Shown here: positions 25,183 through 32,968 of the stretch, piece by piece
Layout of the letters: each line of letters starts with the position of its first letter
Numbering within the stretch: the stretch's first letter is position 1
Assembly: GCA_035646535.1 (NCBI GenBank)
Contig: DASRPD010000024.1
Location: 1-36,545 of the forward strand
Source: DASRPD01 sp035646535
GTDB taxonomy: Bacteria > Actinomycetota > Acidimicrobiia > IMCC26256 > JANYLB01
Length of the DNA stretch: 36,545 nucleotides
Reading direction: 5' to 3'
Position numbers and translations under genes: made by a program
The notes under the pieces: generated by a model
Told to the model about the DNA's origin: nothing
What the model saw: the letters and a program-made list of their open reading frames with translations, nothing else
Databases searched by the model: none

Positions 25183-26105
25183 CGCGCCGGCTTCGGTTCC
25201 TGCTCGTCGTGGCCGTGCTCGGGCTCGTGCCGGCCGCGACACCGGGCCTTGTGCCCGCCGGCGCGACCGACACGAGCGCGCCAGGCGACACCGAGCCGTT
25301 CGAGCGGCTCGGAGCGTGGGTCGACGTCTACGACTACGCCCCCGCGTTCCAGTCCGACGGCGCGGTGCCCGCGGTCACTCCCGCGTCGGTCCGGGACATG
25401 GCTGGTCTCGGGGTCGAGACGCTCTACCTCCAGGCGGCCCAGCTCGACGACCGGTCGAAGGGCGATCTCGTCGACCGGCGCCTCATCGGCCGGTTCCTCC
25501 GCGAGGCGCACGACCACGATGTGCGCGTCGTGGCGTGGTTCTTGCCGAAGTTCGACAAGCCGAGCGCCGACCTGCGCCGGATTCGCGCCATGGTCGACTT
25601 CGAGGTGGACGACCAACGCTTCGACGGGTTCGGGCTGGACATCGAGTGGACCGGGTCGGTCACCGACGTCGCGGCCCGCAACGACGCGCTGATCGAGCTG
25701 TCCCGGAAGGCGCGAAACATCGTCGGCGACGCCCCGCTCGGCGCGATCGTGCTCGATCCGGTCCTGCTGGAGGTCGTGAACGACCAGTACTGGCCGTCGT
25801 TCCCGTGGCGGAAGATCCGCAACCGGTACGACGCGTGGTTGCCGATGACGTACTGGACGAACCGCGACTCGGAATCGGGCTATCGCGAGGGCTTCGCCTA
25901 CGCGGACGAGAACATCCGACGCCTGCGCGCCAACCTCGGTCGATCCGATGCCGCCGTGCATCCGATCGGGGGGATCGCGGACGACGTGAGCCCGGCGGAT
26001 GTGAACGGGTTCGTGCGCGCGGCGCGGCGCAACGATGCCATCGGATGGTCGCTCTATGACTACGCCACGACCCCCACGCCCCTGTGGACTCGTCTGCGGC
26101 CGTAG
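25179..26105 (+). CDS. secreted TIM-barrel glycosidase-like protein
   Basis: A 308-residue protein with a signal peptide (RR near the N-terminus, hydrophobic residues 6-24, Ala-rich cleavage region near 28-30). The mature part looks like a (beta/alpha)8 barrel: AWVDVYDYAP begins it, VRVVAWFLPKF, DGFGLDIEW (D154/E156) and DAWLPMTYWTNRD follow, and AIGWSLYDYATTP closes it. Such DxE and MTYW motifs are seen in glycosidase-like families acting on polysaccharides, but the family and substrate are unclear. It follows atpC with a gap of 58 nt and may have its own promoter. It could trim or anchor the surface glycan; that is speculation. Confidence 0.7.
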   Translation: MTRRLRFLLVVAVLGLVPAATPGLVPAGATDTSAPGDTEPFERLGAWVDVYDYAPAFQSDGAVPAVTPASVRDMAGLGVETLYLQAAQLDDRSKGDLVDRRLIGRFLREAHDHDVRVVAWFLPKFDKPSADLRRIRAMVDFEVDDQRFDGFGLDIEWTGSVTDVAARNDALIELSRKARNIVGDAPLGAIVLDPVLLEVVNDQYWPSFPWRKIRNRYDAWLPMTYWTNRDSESGYREGFAYADENIRRLRANLGRSDAAVHPIGGIADDVSPADVNGFVRAARRNDAIGWSLYDYATTPTPLWTRLRP

Positions 26106-26132
26106 CCGACGCGACCCGACCCGCCGCGTCGG
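26106..26132. terminator. hairpin between convergent genes
   Basis: CCGACGCG (26106-26113) pairs perfectly with CGCGTCGG (26125-26132) across an 11-nt loop, starting right after the stop of the secreted protein and 53 nt beyond the convergent glpX stop. There is no T-run, so intrinsic termination is uncertain. Confidence 0.4.
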
Positions 26133-26184
26133 CGCCGCGGTGGGCCCCCCGCCGTTCGGCGACGTCGGGCGAGCTCGAGGCCTG

Positions 26185-27174
26185 CTAGTCGAACTTGAGC
26201 GCCGAGTAGCGCATGAGCTTCTGCCACTTGTGGGTGGCGTCGATCTTGCGGATCGTCCCCGACTTCGAGCGCATCACCAGACTCTGGGTCGAAGCGCCGT
26301 CACCCCAGTAGCGCACCCCTTGGAGCAGGTCGCCGTCGGTGATGCCCGTCGCGGCGAAGAACACGTCCTCGCCCGCGACGAGATCGTCGGTCCGGAGCAC
26401 GCGGTCGAGGTCGTAGCCGGCGTCGAGTGCGGCGCGCCGTTCGTCGTCGTTGCGGGGCCAGAGGCGACCGATGATCTCTCCACCGAGCGCTTTGAGCGCC
26501 GCGGCCGCGATCACCCCTTCGGGCGTGCCGCCGATGCCGAAGAGAATGTTCGCGCCCGAATCGGGCCACGCCGTCGCGATCGCGCCGGCTACGTCACCGT
26601 CGGGGATCAGCTGGATACGCGCGCCCGCTTCTCGGCATTCACGAATGATGTCGGTATGGCGTTCTCGGTCGAGGATCACCGCAGTGACGTCGTCGACGTC
26701 ATGGCCGAGCGCCTTGGCGACGGCCCCGAGGTTGTCGGTGACGGACGCGTCGAGGTCGATGACCCCGGCAGCGGCCGGGCCGACCGCGATCTTCTCCATG
26801 TACACACACGGGCCCGGGTCGTACATCGTGCCCCGTTCGGCGATCGCGATGACCGCGATGGCATTGGGGCGGCCGAGCGAGGTCAGGGTGGTGCCGTCGA
26901 TGGGATCGACGGCGATGTCGCACGGCGAGCCGCCCGCACCGATCTCCTCGCCGTTGAAGAGCATCGGCGCCTCGTCCTTCTCACCTTCGCCGATGACGAC
27001 GATCCCGTCCATGGACACCGAGTTCAGGACGACCCGCATCGCGTCGACGGCCGCACCGTCGGCCGCGTTCTTGTCGCCGCGGCCCATCCAGCGTCCGGCC
27101 GCGAGCGCCGCGGCCTCGGTTACCCGGGCGAGCTCCATCGCGAGGTTGCGGTCGGGGGCCTGGGGCTGCTCCAT
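26185..27174 (-). CDS. glpX: class II fructose-1,6-bisphosphatase
   Basis: A 329-residue GlpX-type phosphatase that makes fructose 6-phosphate in gluconeogenesis, the usual FBPase of actinobacteria. VIGEGEKDEAPMLFNGEEIG (residues 61-79) and AVDPIDGTTLTS (D90, D93) hold the metal-binding acids, and GIGGTPEGVIAAAALKALGG is a further family signature. The length is normal. The ATG has no clear ribosome binding site. It is divergent from the acyltransferase gene across a short region with a symmetric promoter-like element. Confidence 0.96.
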   Translation of the reverse strand: MEQPQAPDRNLAMELARVTEAAALAAGRWMGRGDKNAADGAAVDAMRVVLNSVSMDGIVVIGEGEKDEAPMLFNGEEIGAGGSPCDIAVDPIDGTTLTSLGRPNAIAVIAIAERGTMYDPGPCVYMEKIAVGPAAAGVIDLDASVTDNLGAVAKALGHDVDDVTAVILDRERHTDIIRECREAGARIQLIPDGDVAGAIATAWPDSGANILFGIGGTPEGVIAAAALKALGGEIIGRLWPRNDDERRAALDAGYDLDRVLRTDDLVAGEDVFFAATGITDGDLLQGVRYWGDGASTQSLVMRSKSGTIRKIDATHKWQKLMRYSALKFD

Positions 27175-27231
27175 GGGTGGATCGGCTCACTTCCGGGCCG
27201 TGCGGCCTATCAACGGCAAGAACGCCGCACG

Positions 27232-27249
27232 ATACCGTCTCTACGGTAT
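27232..27249. promoter_or_regulatory. mirror-symmetric -10 element / inverted repeat
   Basis: ATACCGT (27232-27238), a CTCT spacer and ACGGTAT (27243-27249) form a perfect 7-bp inverted repeat that overlaps the acyltransferase ATG (27248). On each strand it reads TACCGT, a possible -10 hexamer. The forward copy would start a transcript within a few nt of the ATG; the reverse copy would give glpX a leader of about 60 nt. An operator function is the alternative. Confidence 0.45.
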
Positions 27250-28432
27250 GGATGACCGCCCCGCGCCCGCCTCCCAGCCGGTCTCGGGGCCGGCGCCGCC
27301 GCTGCGGCTCGCCTATCTGGACGGGATCCGGGCGCTCGCGGCCCTGTACGTCGTGCTGCACCACATGTGGCTGACCGTCTGGCCTGAGCTGCCGGAGAAC
27401 GCCGGCCCGTTGTGGACGGATTGGCTGCTGTACGGCCAGGTCGCGGTGGCCGTGTTCATCGTGGTGTCCGGCTTCTCGCTCGCCATCGGGCCGGTCCGGT
27501 CCCACCAGCAACTCGTCGGTGGGCCCCGTCGGTTCATCCGTCGCCGCGCGTGGCGGATCCTGCCGCCGTATTGGGCCGCGCTCGTCGTGTCGTGCCTCGT
27601 GATCATCGTGTTCACGGGCGTCCATTCGGGTGATGTGGTCACCGCCAAGGGCGTCGCCGTGCACGCGCTCCTGCTCCAAGACGTCATCGGCAGCGCCACG
27701 CCGAACGGCGCGTTCTGGTCGATTGCCATCGAGTGGCAGATCTACTTCCTCTTCCCACTGCTGCTCTGGGTCCAGCGTGGCCGCGGCACTCGATCGATGG
27801 TCACGCTCACGAGCGTGGTCGCCCTCGCGGTGTACCTCGCGTCGATGGATCCGACGAGCCCGGTGCACGCGCTCCAGCGACTCATGCCGCAGTTCCTCAT
27901 CCTGTTCGTGTTGGGAATGGCCGCAGCCCGGGTCTTGGCGCCCGGTCGCACCCGGCGCTCACCCGTGCCTCTCTGCGCGCTGGCCGGACTCGGCGCGCTC
28001 GGCCTCGTCGCCTACACCGCCGTCTTCGGCTCCAGGGCGGTCGTGGAGCATTATTTCTGGGTCGACCTCGTCGCGGGGGCATGCGCCGCCCTGGTGATCG
28101 CCGGGCTGGCGGAAGGTCGGGCCCGGTGTCTGGGTGAGTGGTTGGGCCGGCCGGTGCTCCGGGCGCTGGGCGCGTTCTCGTTCAGCATGTACCTCATCCA
28201 CCTCCCGGTGATCGGCGTCGTCTTCTACGGCCTGGTGCAGCCGATGGATCTCGGTGCGACGGGTTCGTTCCTGGTGCTCGTCGCGCTCGGGATCCCCGCC
28301 GTGCTCGCGGTCTCGTACGGGTTCTCGGCGCTCTTCGAAAAACCCTTCGTGCGGTGTCGATCGCTCGCGGAGCTGCGCGGGTCGGCGCGCGCCTGGCGTC
28401 GCCGAGCAGTGGGCCGCGCCCACCCGGTCTGA
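27248..28432 (+). CDS. acyltransferase 3 family membrane protein (OafA-like)
   Basis: A 394-residue membrane acyltransferase with about 10 helices. RLAYLDGIRALAALYVVLHH at the N-terminus carries the family R/D and catalytic H motifs, and VFIVVSGFSLAIG, RRFIRRRAWRILPPYWAALV and FWSIAIEWQIYFLFPLLL follow in the usual order. These enzymes O-acetylate or O-acylate glycans, lipids or antibiotics from the cytoplasmic side. I chose ATG 27248, because upstream codons in frame overlap the divergent glpX. It stands next to no glycan gene, so its target is unknown; the polysaccharide of this window is possible. Confidence 0.92.
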   Translation: MDDRPAPASQPVSGPAPPLRLAYLDGIRALAALYVVLHHMWLTVWPELPENAGPLWTDWLLYGQVAVAVFIVVSGFSLAIGPVRSHQQLVGGPRRFIRRRAWRILPPYWAALVVSCLVIIVFTGVHSGDVVTAKGVAVHALLLQDVIGSATPNGAFWSIAIEWQIYFLFPLLLWVQRGRGTRSMVTLTSVVALAVYLASMDPTSPVHALQRLMPQFLILFVLGMAAARVLAPGRTRRSPVPLCALAGLGALGLVAYTAVFGSRAVVEHYFWVDLVAGACAALVIAGLAEGRARCLGEWLGRPVLRALGAFSFSMYLIHLPVIGVVFYGLVQPMDLGATGSFLVLVALGIPAVLAVSYGFSALFEKPFVRCRSLAELRGSARAWRRRAVGRAHPV

Positions 28433-28458
28433 GCCGCGCCTGGGTCGTACCGCCTCGT

Positions 28459-29538
28459 TCAGCAGGCGGGGAGCACGTGCTCACCGAGGAGCTCGATCGA
28501 CCGCATCACCGCCGAGTGCGGGATCTTGTACGGGTTGAGCAGACACAACAGCAGGTCACAGTCCGCCGCCGCGTACCGCTTGGCCACCTCGAGGCACCGC
28601 TGGGGATCGCCCACGATGCACGCGCCCGAGGTCTGCATGTACTCGAACGTGATCGCAGTGAGGTCGAGATCGTTCAGGATCTGGGTGTAGTCGTAGGTGC
28701 CGAGCGGCTTGCCTGCCTGCCAGTCGGCGACTGTCCCGATGTGCCAGAGCGCGGTGCGCACGTACCACTCGAAGCTCTCCGCAGCCTCGGCGAAGGCCTG
28801 CTCGTTGGTGTCGGCACAGTGGACCATCGTGAACGTGGCCGCCCGCGGGTTGGCGACCTTGCCGATCGGCTGCGCGCGGGTCTGCGCGTCGCGGAACAAG
28901 GCGATGCGCTCGGCGAGCTCTTCGGGCGGAACACCGATGGTGAAGGACAAGAGCCCGAGGCCCAGCTCACCGGCGATCACGTGGCTCTCGGGGCTGGACG
29001 ATGCGACCCACAGCGGCGGGTGTGGTTTCTGGAGCGGCTTGGGGTGCACGCGGCGCGGCGGCACCTTCCAGAATTGGCCGTCCCATTCGAAGACGTCTTC
29101 GGTCCAGGCGCCCACGATCATGCGGAGCGCCTCTTCCCACATGGGTCGGGTCTCGTTCGGGTCGACGCCGAAACCCTCGAGCTCGGCGCGGGTCGACGCG
29201 CGGCCGGTGCCGAACTCCGCTCGGCCGTCCGAGATGAGGTCGAGCACCGCACCACCCTCGGCGGCGCGGATGGGGTGGTTGAACGGACGGGGCAGCAGTC
29301 GGACCCCGTGACCGATTCGGAGCGTGCTGGTGCGTTCGGCGACAGCACCGTAGAGGTACTCCGGTGACGAGCAGTGCGAGTACTCGTCCAGGAAATGGTG
29401 TTCCACGGTCCAAAACGATTCGAAACCGGCCTGCTCGCCCAGCACGGCCTGCTCGATCACGTTCTTGTAGGCCCGATGCTCGCTGTCGGCGGTCCACGGC
29501 TTGGCGACCGGGATCTCGTTGAACAGAGCGAACTGCAT
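28459..29538 (-). CDS. LLM-class flavin-dependent oxidoreductase
   Basis: A 359-residue TIM-barrel oxidoreductase of the bacterial luciferase-like monooxygenase family, using FMN or F420. Motifs: EQAVLGEQAGFESFWTVEHH, LRIGHGVRLLP, LDLISDGRAEFGTGRAS and HPPLWVASSSPES. The ATG at 29538 is preceded by AGGGGG 6 nt upstream; a much longer in-frame extension to 29937 would cross the divergent SDR gene and is rejected. It may oxidise a small aldehyde, alkane-sulfonate or xenobiotic; the substrate cannot be told. It is divergent from the first SDR. Confidence 0.9.
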   Translation of the reverse strand: MQFALFNEIPVAKPWTADSEHRAYKNVIEQAVLGEQAGFESFWTVEHHFLDEYSHCSSPEYLYGAVAERTSTLRIGHGVRLLPRPFNHPIRAAEGGAVLDLISDGRAEFGTGRASTRAELEGFGVDPNETRPMWEEALRMIVGAWTEDVFEWDGQFWKVPPRRVHPKPLQKPHPPLWVASSSPESHVIAGELGLGLLSFTIGVPPEELAERIALFRDAQTRAQPIGKVANPRAATFTMVHCADTNEQAFAEAAESFEWYVRTALWHIGTVADWQAGKPLGTYDYTQILNDLDLTAITFEYMQTSGACIVGDPQRCLEVAKRYAAADCDLLLCLLNPYKIPHSAVMRSIELLGEHVLPAC

Positions 29539-29614
29539 CGGTATCCCCCTTGACCGTGAGCGCCGGACTGCGGGACTGTAACGCGTTCTACTCGCCGGCT
29601 CACCGGAGGCTTCC

Positions 29615-30400
29615 ATGGCTCGACTCGACGGCAAGGTCGCGATCGTCACCGGATCGGCGTCGGGGATCGGCGCGGCCACGATGGCTCGGTTCCGCGCCGA
29701 GGGCGCGACCGTTGTCGGCATGGACGTCACCCCCGCGGATGATGCCGTCGCGCTCGACGTGCGCGACGAAGCCGCCGTCGCCGAGGCGGTCGCGGCGACG
29801 GCCCGTGACCACGGCCGCATCGACGTGCTGGTGCACGCGGCCGGTGTCGCGGGTGGCGGCCCCGTCCACCTGGTGGATGCCGGCGAGTGGGACCGGGTCG
29901 TGGACATCAACCTGAAGGGCACGTTCCTCATGAACAAGCACGTGGTCGCCCAGATGGTCGACCAGACGCCCGACGCGATCGGTCAGCGAGGCTCGATCGT
30001 GAACATCGCGAGCATCGAGGGCATCGAAGGCACCGAGGGCGGCAGCGCGTACAACGCGTCCAAGGGCGGCGTCGTCGTCCTCACCAAGAACCTCGCGCTG
30101 GACTATGGCCGCAGGGCGATTCGAGCCAACGCGATCTGCCCGGGGTTCATCGACACGCCGCTCATGTCCGACGTGTTCGACATGGGTGGGATGGACGAAG
30201 TTCGTCGATCGTTCGTCGAGACGCATGCGCTCGGCCGGATCGGCCGACCCGAAGAGATCGCGGCTGCGGCCGTGTTCCTCGCGTCCGACGATGCTTCGTT
30301 CGTCACGGGCACGACCCTCGTCGTCGACGGCGGCTACACCGCCGGCCACCAGCACGGCATCGTGGCGATGATGGGTCTCGGCGAAGACCCTCCCGGCTGA
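29615..30400 (+). CDS. short-chain dehydrogenase/reductase (classical SDR)
   Basis: A 261-residue NAD(P)-dependent oxidoreductase. TGSASGIG (residues 12-19) is the cofactor motif, IDVLVHAAGVAG replaces the usual NNAG, IVNIASIEG holds the catalytic Ser and YNASK the Tyr/Lys pair. SFVTGTTLVVDGGYTAG is the normal C-terminal signature. The Asp near residue 37 (GMDV) suggests NAD preference. GGAGG lies 5 nt before the ATG. It is likely co-regulated with the divergent LLM oxidoreductase; the substrate is unknown. Confidence 0.92.
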   Translation: MARLDGKVAIVTGSASGIGAATMARFRAEGATVVGMDVTPADDAVALDVRDEAAVAEAVAATARDHGRIDVLVHAAGVAGGGPVHLVDAGEWDRVVDINLKGTFLMNKHVVAQMVDQTPDAIGQRGSIVNIASIEGIEGTEGGSAYNASKGGVVVLTKNLALDYGRRAIRANAICPGFIDTPLMSDVFDMGGMDEVRRSFVETHALGRIGRPEEIAAAAVFLASDDASFVTGTTLVVDGGYTAGHQHGIVAMMGLGEDPPG

Positions 30401-30421
30401 CGTAGCGGGCCGGACCTCGCC

Positions 30422-30427
30422 TAGGGT
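30422..30427 (+). promoter_or_regulatory. -10 element of the second SDR gene
   Basis: TAGGGT lies 23 nt before ATG 30450, and AAGGAG (30439-30444) provides a ribosome binding site 5 nt from the start. This is therefore a short-leader, not leaderless, arrangement. Confidence 0.4.
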
Positions 30428-30449
30428 CGACCGCTCGGAAGGAGTGCAG

Positions 30450-31406
30450 ATGGATTCGTTCGCAGGTCGTATGGCGGTGGTCACCGGTGGTGGCGCCGGG
30501 ATGGGTCGGGAGCTGGTTCGCCAGCTCGCGGCGCAGGGGTGCTCGGTCGCGACCTGCGACCTCAATCCCGAGACGCTCACCGAGACCGCGCGCCTCGCGG
30601 AGAGCGAAGCGCCCGCCGGTACGCAGATCACGACGCATGCCTGCGACGTCTCGAACGAGGCCGACGTGCTGCGATTCCGTGACGAGGTCGTTGCCGACCA
30701 CGACACCGACCACGTCAACCTGGTGTTCAACAACGCAGGGATCGGTGGTGGCGGCAGCTTCGTGACGGGCCCGCGCGAAGAGTGGGACCGGACCTTCGGG
30801 GTGTGTTGGTCAGGCGTGTACCACGCCAGCCGCGCGTTCGTTCCGCTGCTCGTCGCGAGCGATGAAGGCATCCTCGTCAACACCAGCAGTGTGAACGGCT
30901 TCTGGGCCGCGCTCGGGCCGGGGATGGCCCACACCGCGTACAGCACGGCGAAGTTCGCGGTGAAGGGCTTCTCGGAGGCGCTGCTCGAAGACTTCCGTGT
31001 CAACGCACCCCACGTGAAGGTCGCGGTGGTCATGCCCGGTCACATCGGTACCGACATCGTGACCAACAGCCGGCGCATCCACGGCGGCGCCGATCCGGCT
31101 TCGATGAGCGACGAGGAGCTCGCCGAGGCGCGCGCCGACCTCGTGCGCCAAGGTCTCCCGCTCGGCGAGCTCGGTGACGACGAGCTGCGTCAGGTGCTCG
31201 CCACGATGGGCGTGATGTTCCGCGAGAGCGCGCCGGTGTCGGCGGCGGCGGCGGCCACGGTCATCCTCGATGGTGTGCGCGCCGGCCGCTGGCGGATCCT
31301 CGTCGGCGAGGACGCCCATGCGCTCGACGAGGCGGTGCGAGCCGACCCCGAGAACATCTACGGACCCGGTGGCCTCGGCCTCGCCGCCCTCGGCAACATC
31401 GCCTGA
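30450..31406 (+). CDS. short-chain dehydrogenase/reductase with extended C-terminus
   Basis: A 318-residue SDR. MAVVTGGGAGMGRELVRQLA holds the cofactor-binding glycines, LVFNNAGIGGGG the NNAG motif, LVNTSSVNGFWA the catalytic Ser and YSTAKFAVKGFSEAL the Tyr/Lys pair. A C-terminal extension of about 70 residues (EELAEARADLVRQG onward) is seen in SDRs acting on larger hydrophobic substrates. I chose ATG 30450 (with AAGGAG) over an in-frame GTG at 30444. It may be coexpressed with the preceding SDR but has its own promoter-like hexamer. Confidence 0.9.
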   Translation: MDSFAGRMAVVTGGGAGMGRELVRQLAAQGCSVATCDLNPETLTETARLAESEAPAGTQITTHACDVSNEADVLRFRDEVVADHDTDHVNLVFNNAGIGGGGSFVTGPREEWDRTFGVCWSGVYHASRAFVPLLVASDEGILVNTSSVNGFWAALGPGMAHTAYSTAKFAVKGFSEALLEDFRVNAPHVKVAVVMPGHIGTDIVTNSRRIHGGADPASMSDEELAEARADLVRQGLPLGELGDDELRQVLATMGVMFRESAPVSAAAAATVILDGVRAGRWRILVGEDAHALDEAVRADPENIYGPGGLGLAALGNIA

Positions 31407-31430
31407 CACCCGGGGCTCCTCCCGCGGGTG
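31407..31430 (+). terminator. hairpin after the second SDR gene
   Basis: CACCCG...CGGGTG with an inner GGG/CCC pairing lies immediately after the stop. The stem is GC-rich with one bulge and no T-run follows, so it is a weak or factor-assisted terminator at best. Confidence 0.4.
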
Positions 31431-31436
31431 CCGCGA

Positions 31437-31675
31437 TACCGTCGCCCTTTTCCATCGGTGCCGCGCGGCCATCTACGATCCACCGCACTGATCTGCCCTG
31501 CAGCGAGGGACGGTCCGAGGACCCGTAGCATTCGGCGCGAAGCCGCGCTCGGCAAGGACCTACCAGAGGCCGATTGACCCGAGGGAGTCCCCACGAAGCA
31601 CCGATTCGCTCCGACGCTCGCCACCGTCACGGGTGTACCGCTGCCCGTCAGCGCATTCCGTCCGGCTGATCGCCC
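31437..31675 (+). promoter_or_regulatory. long leader of the M23 peptidase gene
   Basis: A TACCGT hexamer (31437-31442, in the same GATACCGTC context as 27231) and a TACGAT hexamer (31474-31479) could start transcripts with leaders of about 190-225 nt before GTG 31676. The leader holds no convincing ORF. Its end contains CCCGTCAGC followed by a C-rich segment, faintly like the c-di-AMP (ydaO) riboswitch core, a class that often precedes wall hydrolase genes in actinobacteria; the other conserved blocks are not evident. Confidence 0.3.
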
Positions 31676-32791
31676 GTGACCGCACGCTCCCGGACCGTCC
31701 TCGCTGCTCTGTCCGTCGTCCTCGTGGTCTCGTCAGCACCGGCGATGCTCCCGAGCGGGGCCTCGGCGGGTCCGGTGGAAGACGCGCGCGCTGCGGTTGC
31801 GAGATCCGAGCAGGAGGTCGCCGAGGCACAACGCGCCGCGAACGCGGCAGCCGACGATTACCAGCAAACGCTCTCAGAGCAGGCAGGGGTCGAGGCTGCA
31901 GTCAAAGCGACTGGACAGTCGATCCAGGGCTTCGAGGCACGGTACGAGGCGTTGCGCAAGGTAGCTTCCGAACGCGCGGTCGCCGCGTATGTGCGCGGCG
32001 GCTCGGTTCCGTCATTCCTGTTCGATGCCGATGACGTGATGGACGTCGCGCGGAGTTCGAAGTACGCGGGTTGGGCAGCTGCACGTGACCAAGTGCTGAT
32101 GGAACAGGCGAACGACGCACGCGAGGCTCTCGAGGCGCGACGGCGCGAGCTCGAGGACGAGCGTGACCGGCTGGCACAGCTTGTATCACGAGCCCGCTCA
32201 CAGATCGGACAGGTGACGGCTCGGCTCGAGACAGCCCGCGCGTCACAAGCCCGACTCGCCGACGAGCTCCGGCGGGCCGAGGGGGCTGCCGCAGCCGAAG
32301 CTGCGAAGGCCGCGACGCAACGCCGGGCCGCTGCCGCACCGGCCGCACCGGCCGCACGCCCACCTTCGAGCCCGCCGGATCTGCCCGTCCCGGTCGGGAC
32401 CGTCGTCGGCGGGCTGGCGTGCCCGATCGCCGGTCCACGGGCGTTCTCCAACGACTGGATGGCGTCGCGTCCCGGAGGGACCCGCCATGAGGGCACCGAC
32501 ATCTTCTCTCCCCGAGGCACACCGAATGTCGCTGTCGTGAGTGGGACGATCACCCAGAAGTACGGCTCGAGGCAAGGAAACGGTGTCCACCTGAACGGCG
32601 ACGACGGCACCCTCTACTACTACTTCCACCTCCAGTCCTACGCGGGTGGTCCACGGCGGGTGTCCCAGGGCGAAGTCATCGGCTACACCGGAGACAGCGG
32701 CTCACCCGGCGCGGTGCACACGCATTTCGAGATCCATCCCGGCCGCGGCGGCGCCGTCAACCCGTACCCCACCCTCCAGCGCGTCTGCTGA
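31676..32791 (+). CDS. secreted M23 (LytM-like) peptidase with coiled-coil domain
   Basis: A 371-residue exported protein. A signal peptide (residues 1-33) precedes an Ala/Glu/Arg-rich coiled coil (about 38-225), a Pro/Ala linker (226-240) and a zinc metallopeptidase domain. Zinc ligands are visible: H271 and D275 in RHEGTDIFS and H350 in HTHFEIHPG (with H348 catalytic). The architecture is that of EnvC/NlpD-like or RipA-type wall hydrolase regulators; retention of the ligands suggests an active endopeptidase. GTG 31676 has no strong ribosome binding site. Codons ending in A (GCA, CAA, TCA) are commoner than in neighbours, suggesting transfer or relaxed selection. Confidence 0.92.
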   Translation: MTARSRTVLAALSVVLVVSSAPAMLPSGASAGPVEDARAAVARSEQEVAEAQRAANAAADDYQQTLSEQAGVEAAVKATGQSIQGFEARYEALRKVASERAVAAYVRGGSVPSFLFDADDVMDVARSSKYAGWAAARDQVLMEQANDAREALEARRRELEDERDRLAQLVSRARSQIGQVTARLETARASQARLADELRRAEGAAAAEAAKAATQRRAAAAPAAPAARPPSSPPDLPVPVGTVVGGLACPIAGPRAFSNDWMASRPGGTRHEGTDIFSPRGTPNVAVVSGTITQKYGSRQGNGVHLNGDDGTLYYYFHLQSYAGGPRRVSQGEVIGYTGDSGSPGAVHTHFEIHPGRGGAVNPYPTLQRVC

Positions 32792-32935
32792 GATTCGCGC
32801 GGAATCGACTCGAGCCCGGAACTCGACCAGGGCGAGATTGTTCCTGACGAGTACCGGGCGCGAGCGCGGAGGGAAGCGACAGCAGTAGCGCTCATGGGTC
32901 CTGAGCTCTGAGGAGTGCCGCGAGGCGGGAGGCTT

Positions 32936-32968
32936 GTGACCATCGAAGCCCTGAGCAAGTCCCGATGA
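32936..32968 (+). other. micro-ORF with its own ribosome binding site before the SIP gene
   Basis: A GTG preceded by GGGAGG opens a 10-codon frame (MTIEALSKSR) that ends in TGA 32966-32968, overlapping the next ATG (32965). The rest of the 32792-32964 gap shows only a small GATTC/GAATC hairpin after the peptidase stop. Confidence 0.33.

Noticed and set aside
26450..27247. Forward open frame joined to the acyltransferase N-terminus
   Set aside because: It is antisense to glpX; the acyltransferase begins at ATG 27248, just before RLAYLDGIRAL.
29539..29937. Upstream in-frame extension of the LLM oxidoreductase
   Set aside because: It would cross the divergent SDR gene, and the internal ATG 29538 has a strong AGGGGG site and matches the usual family start.
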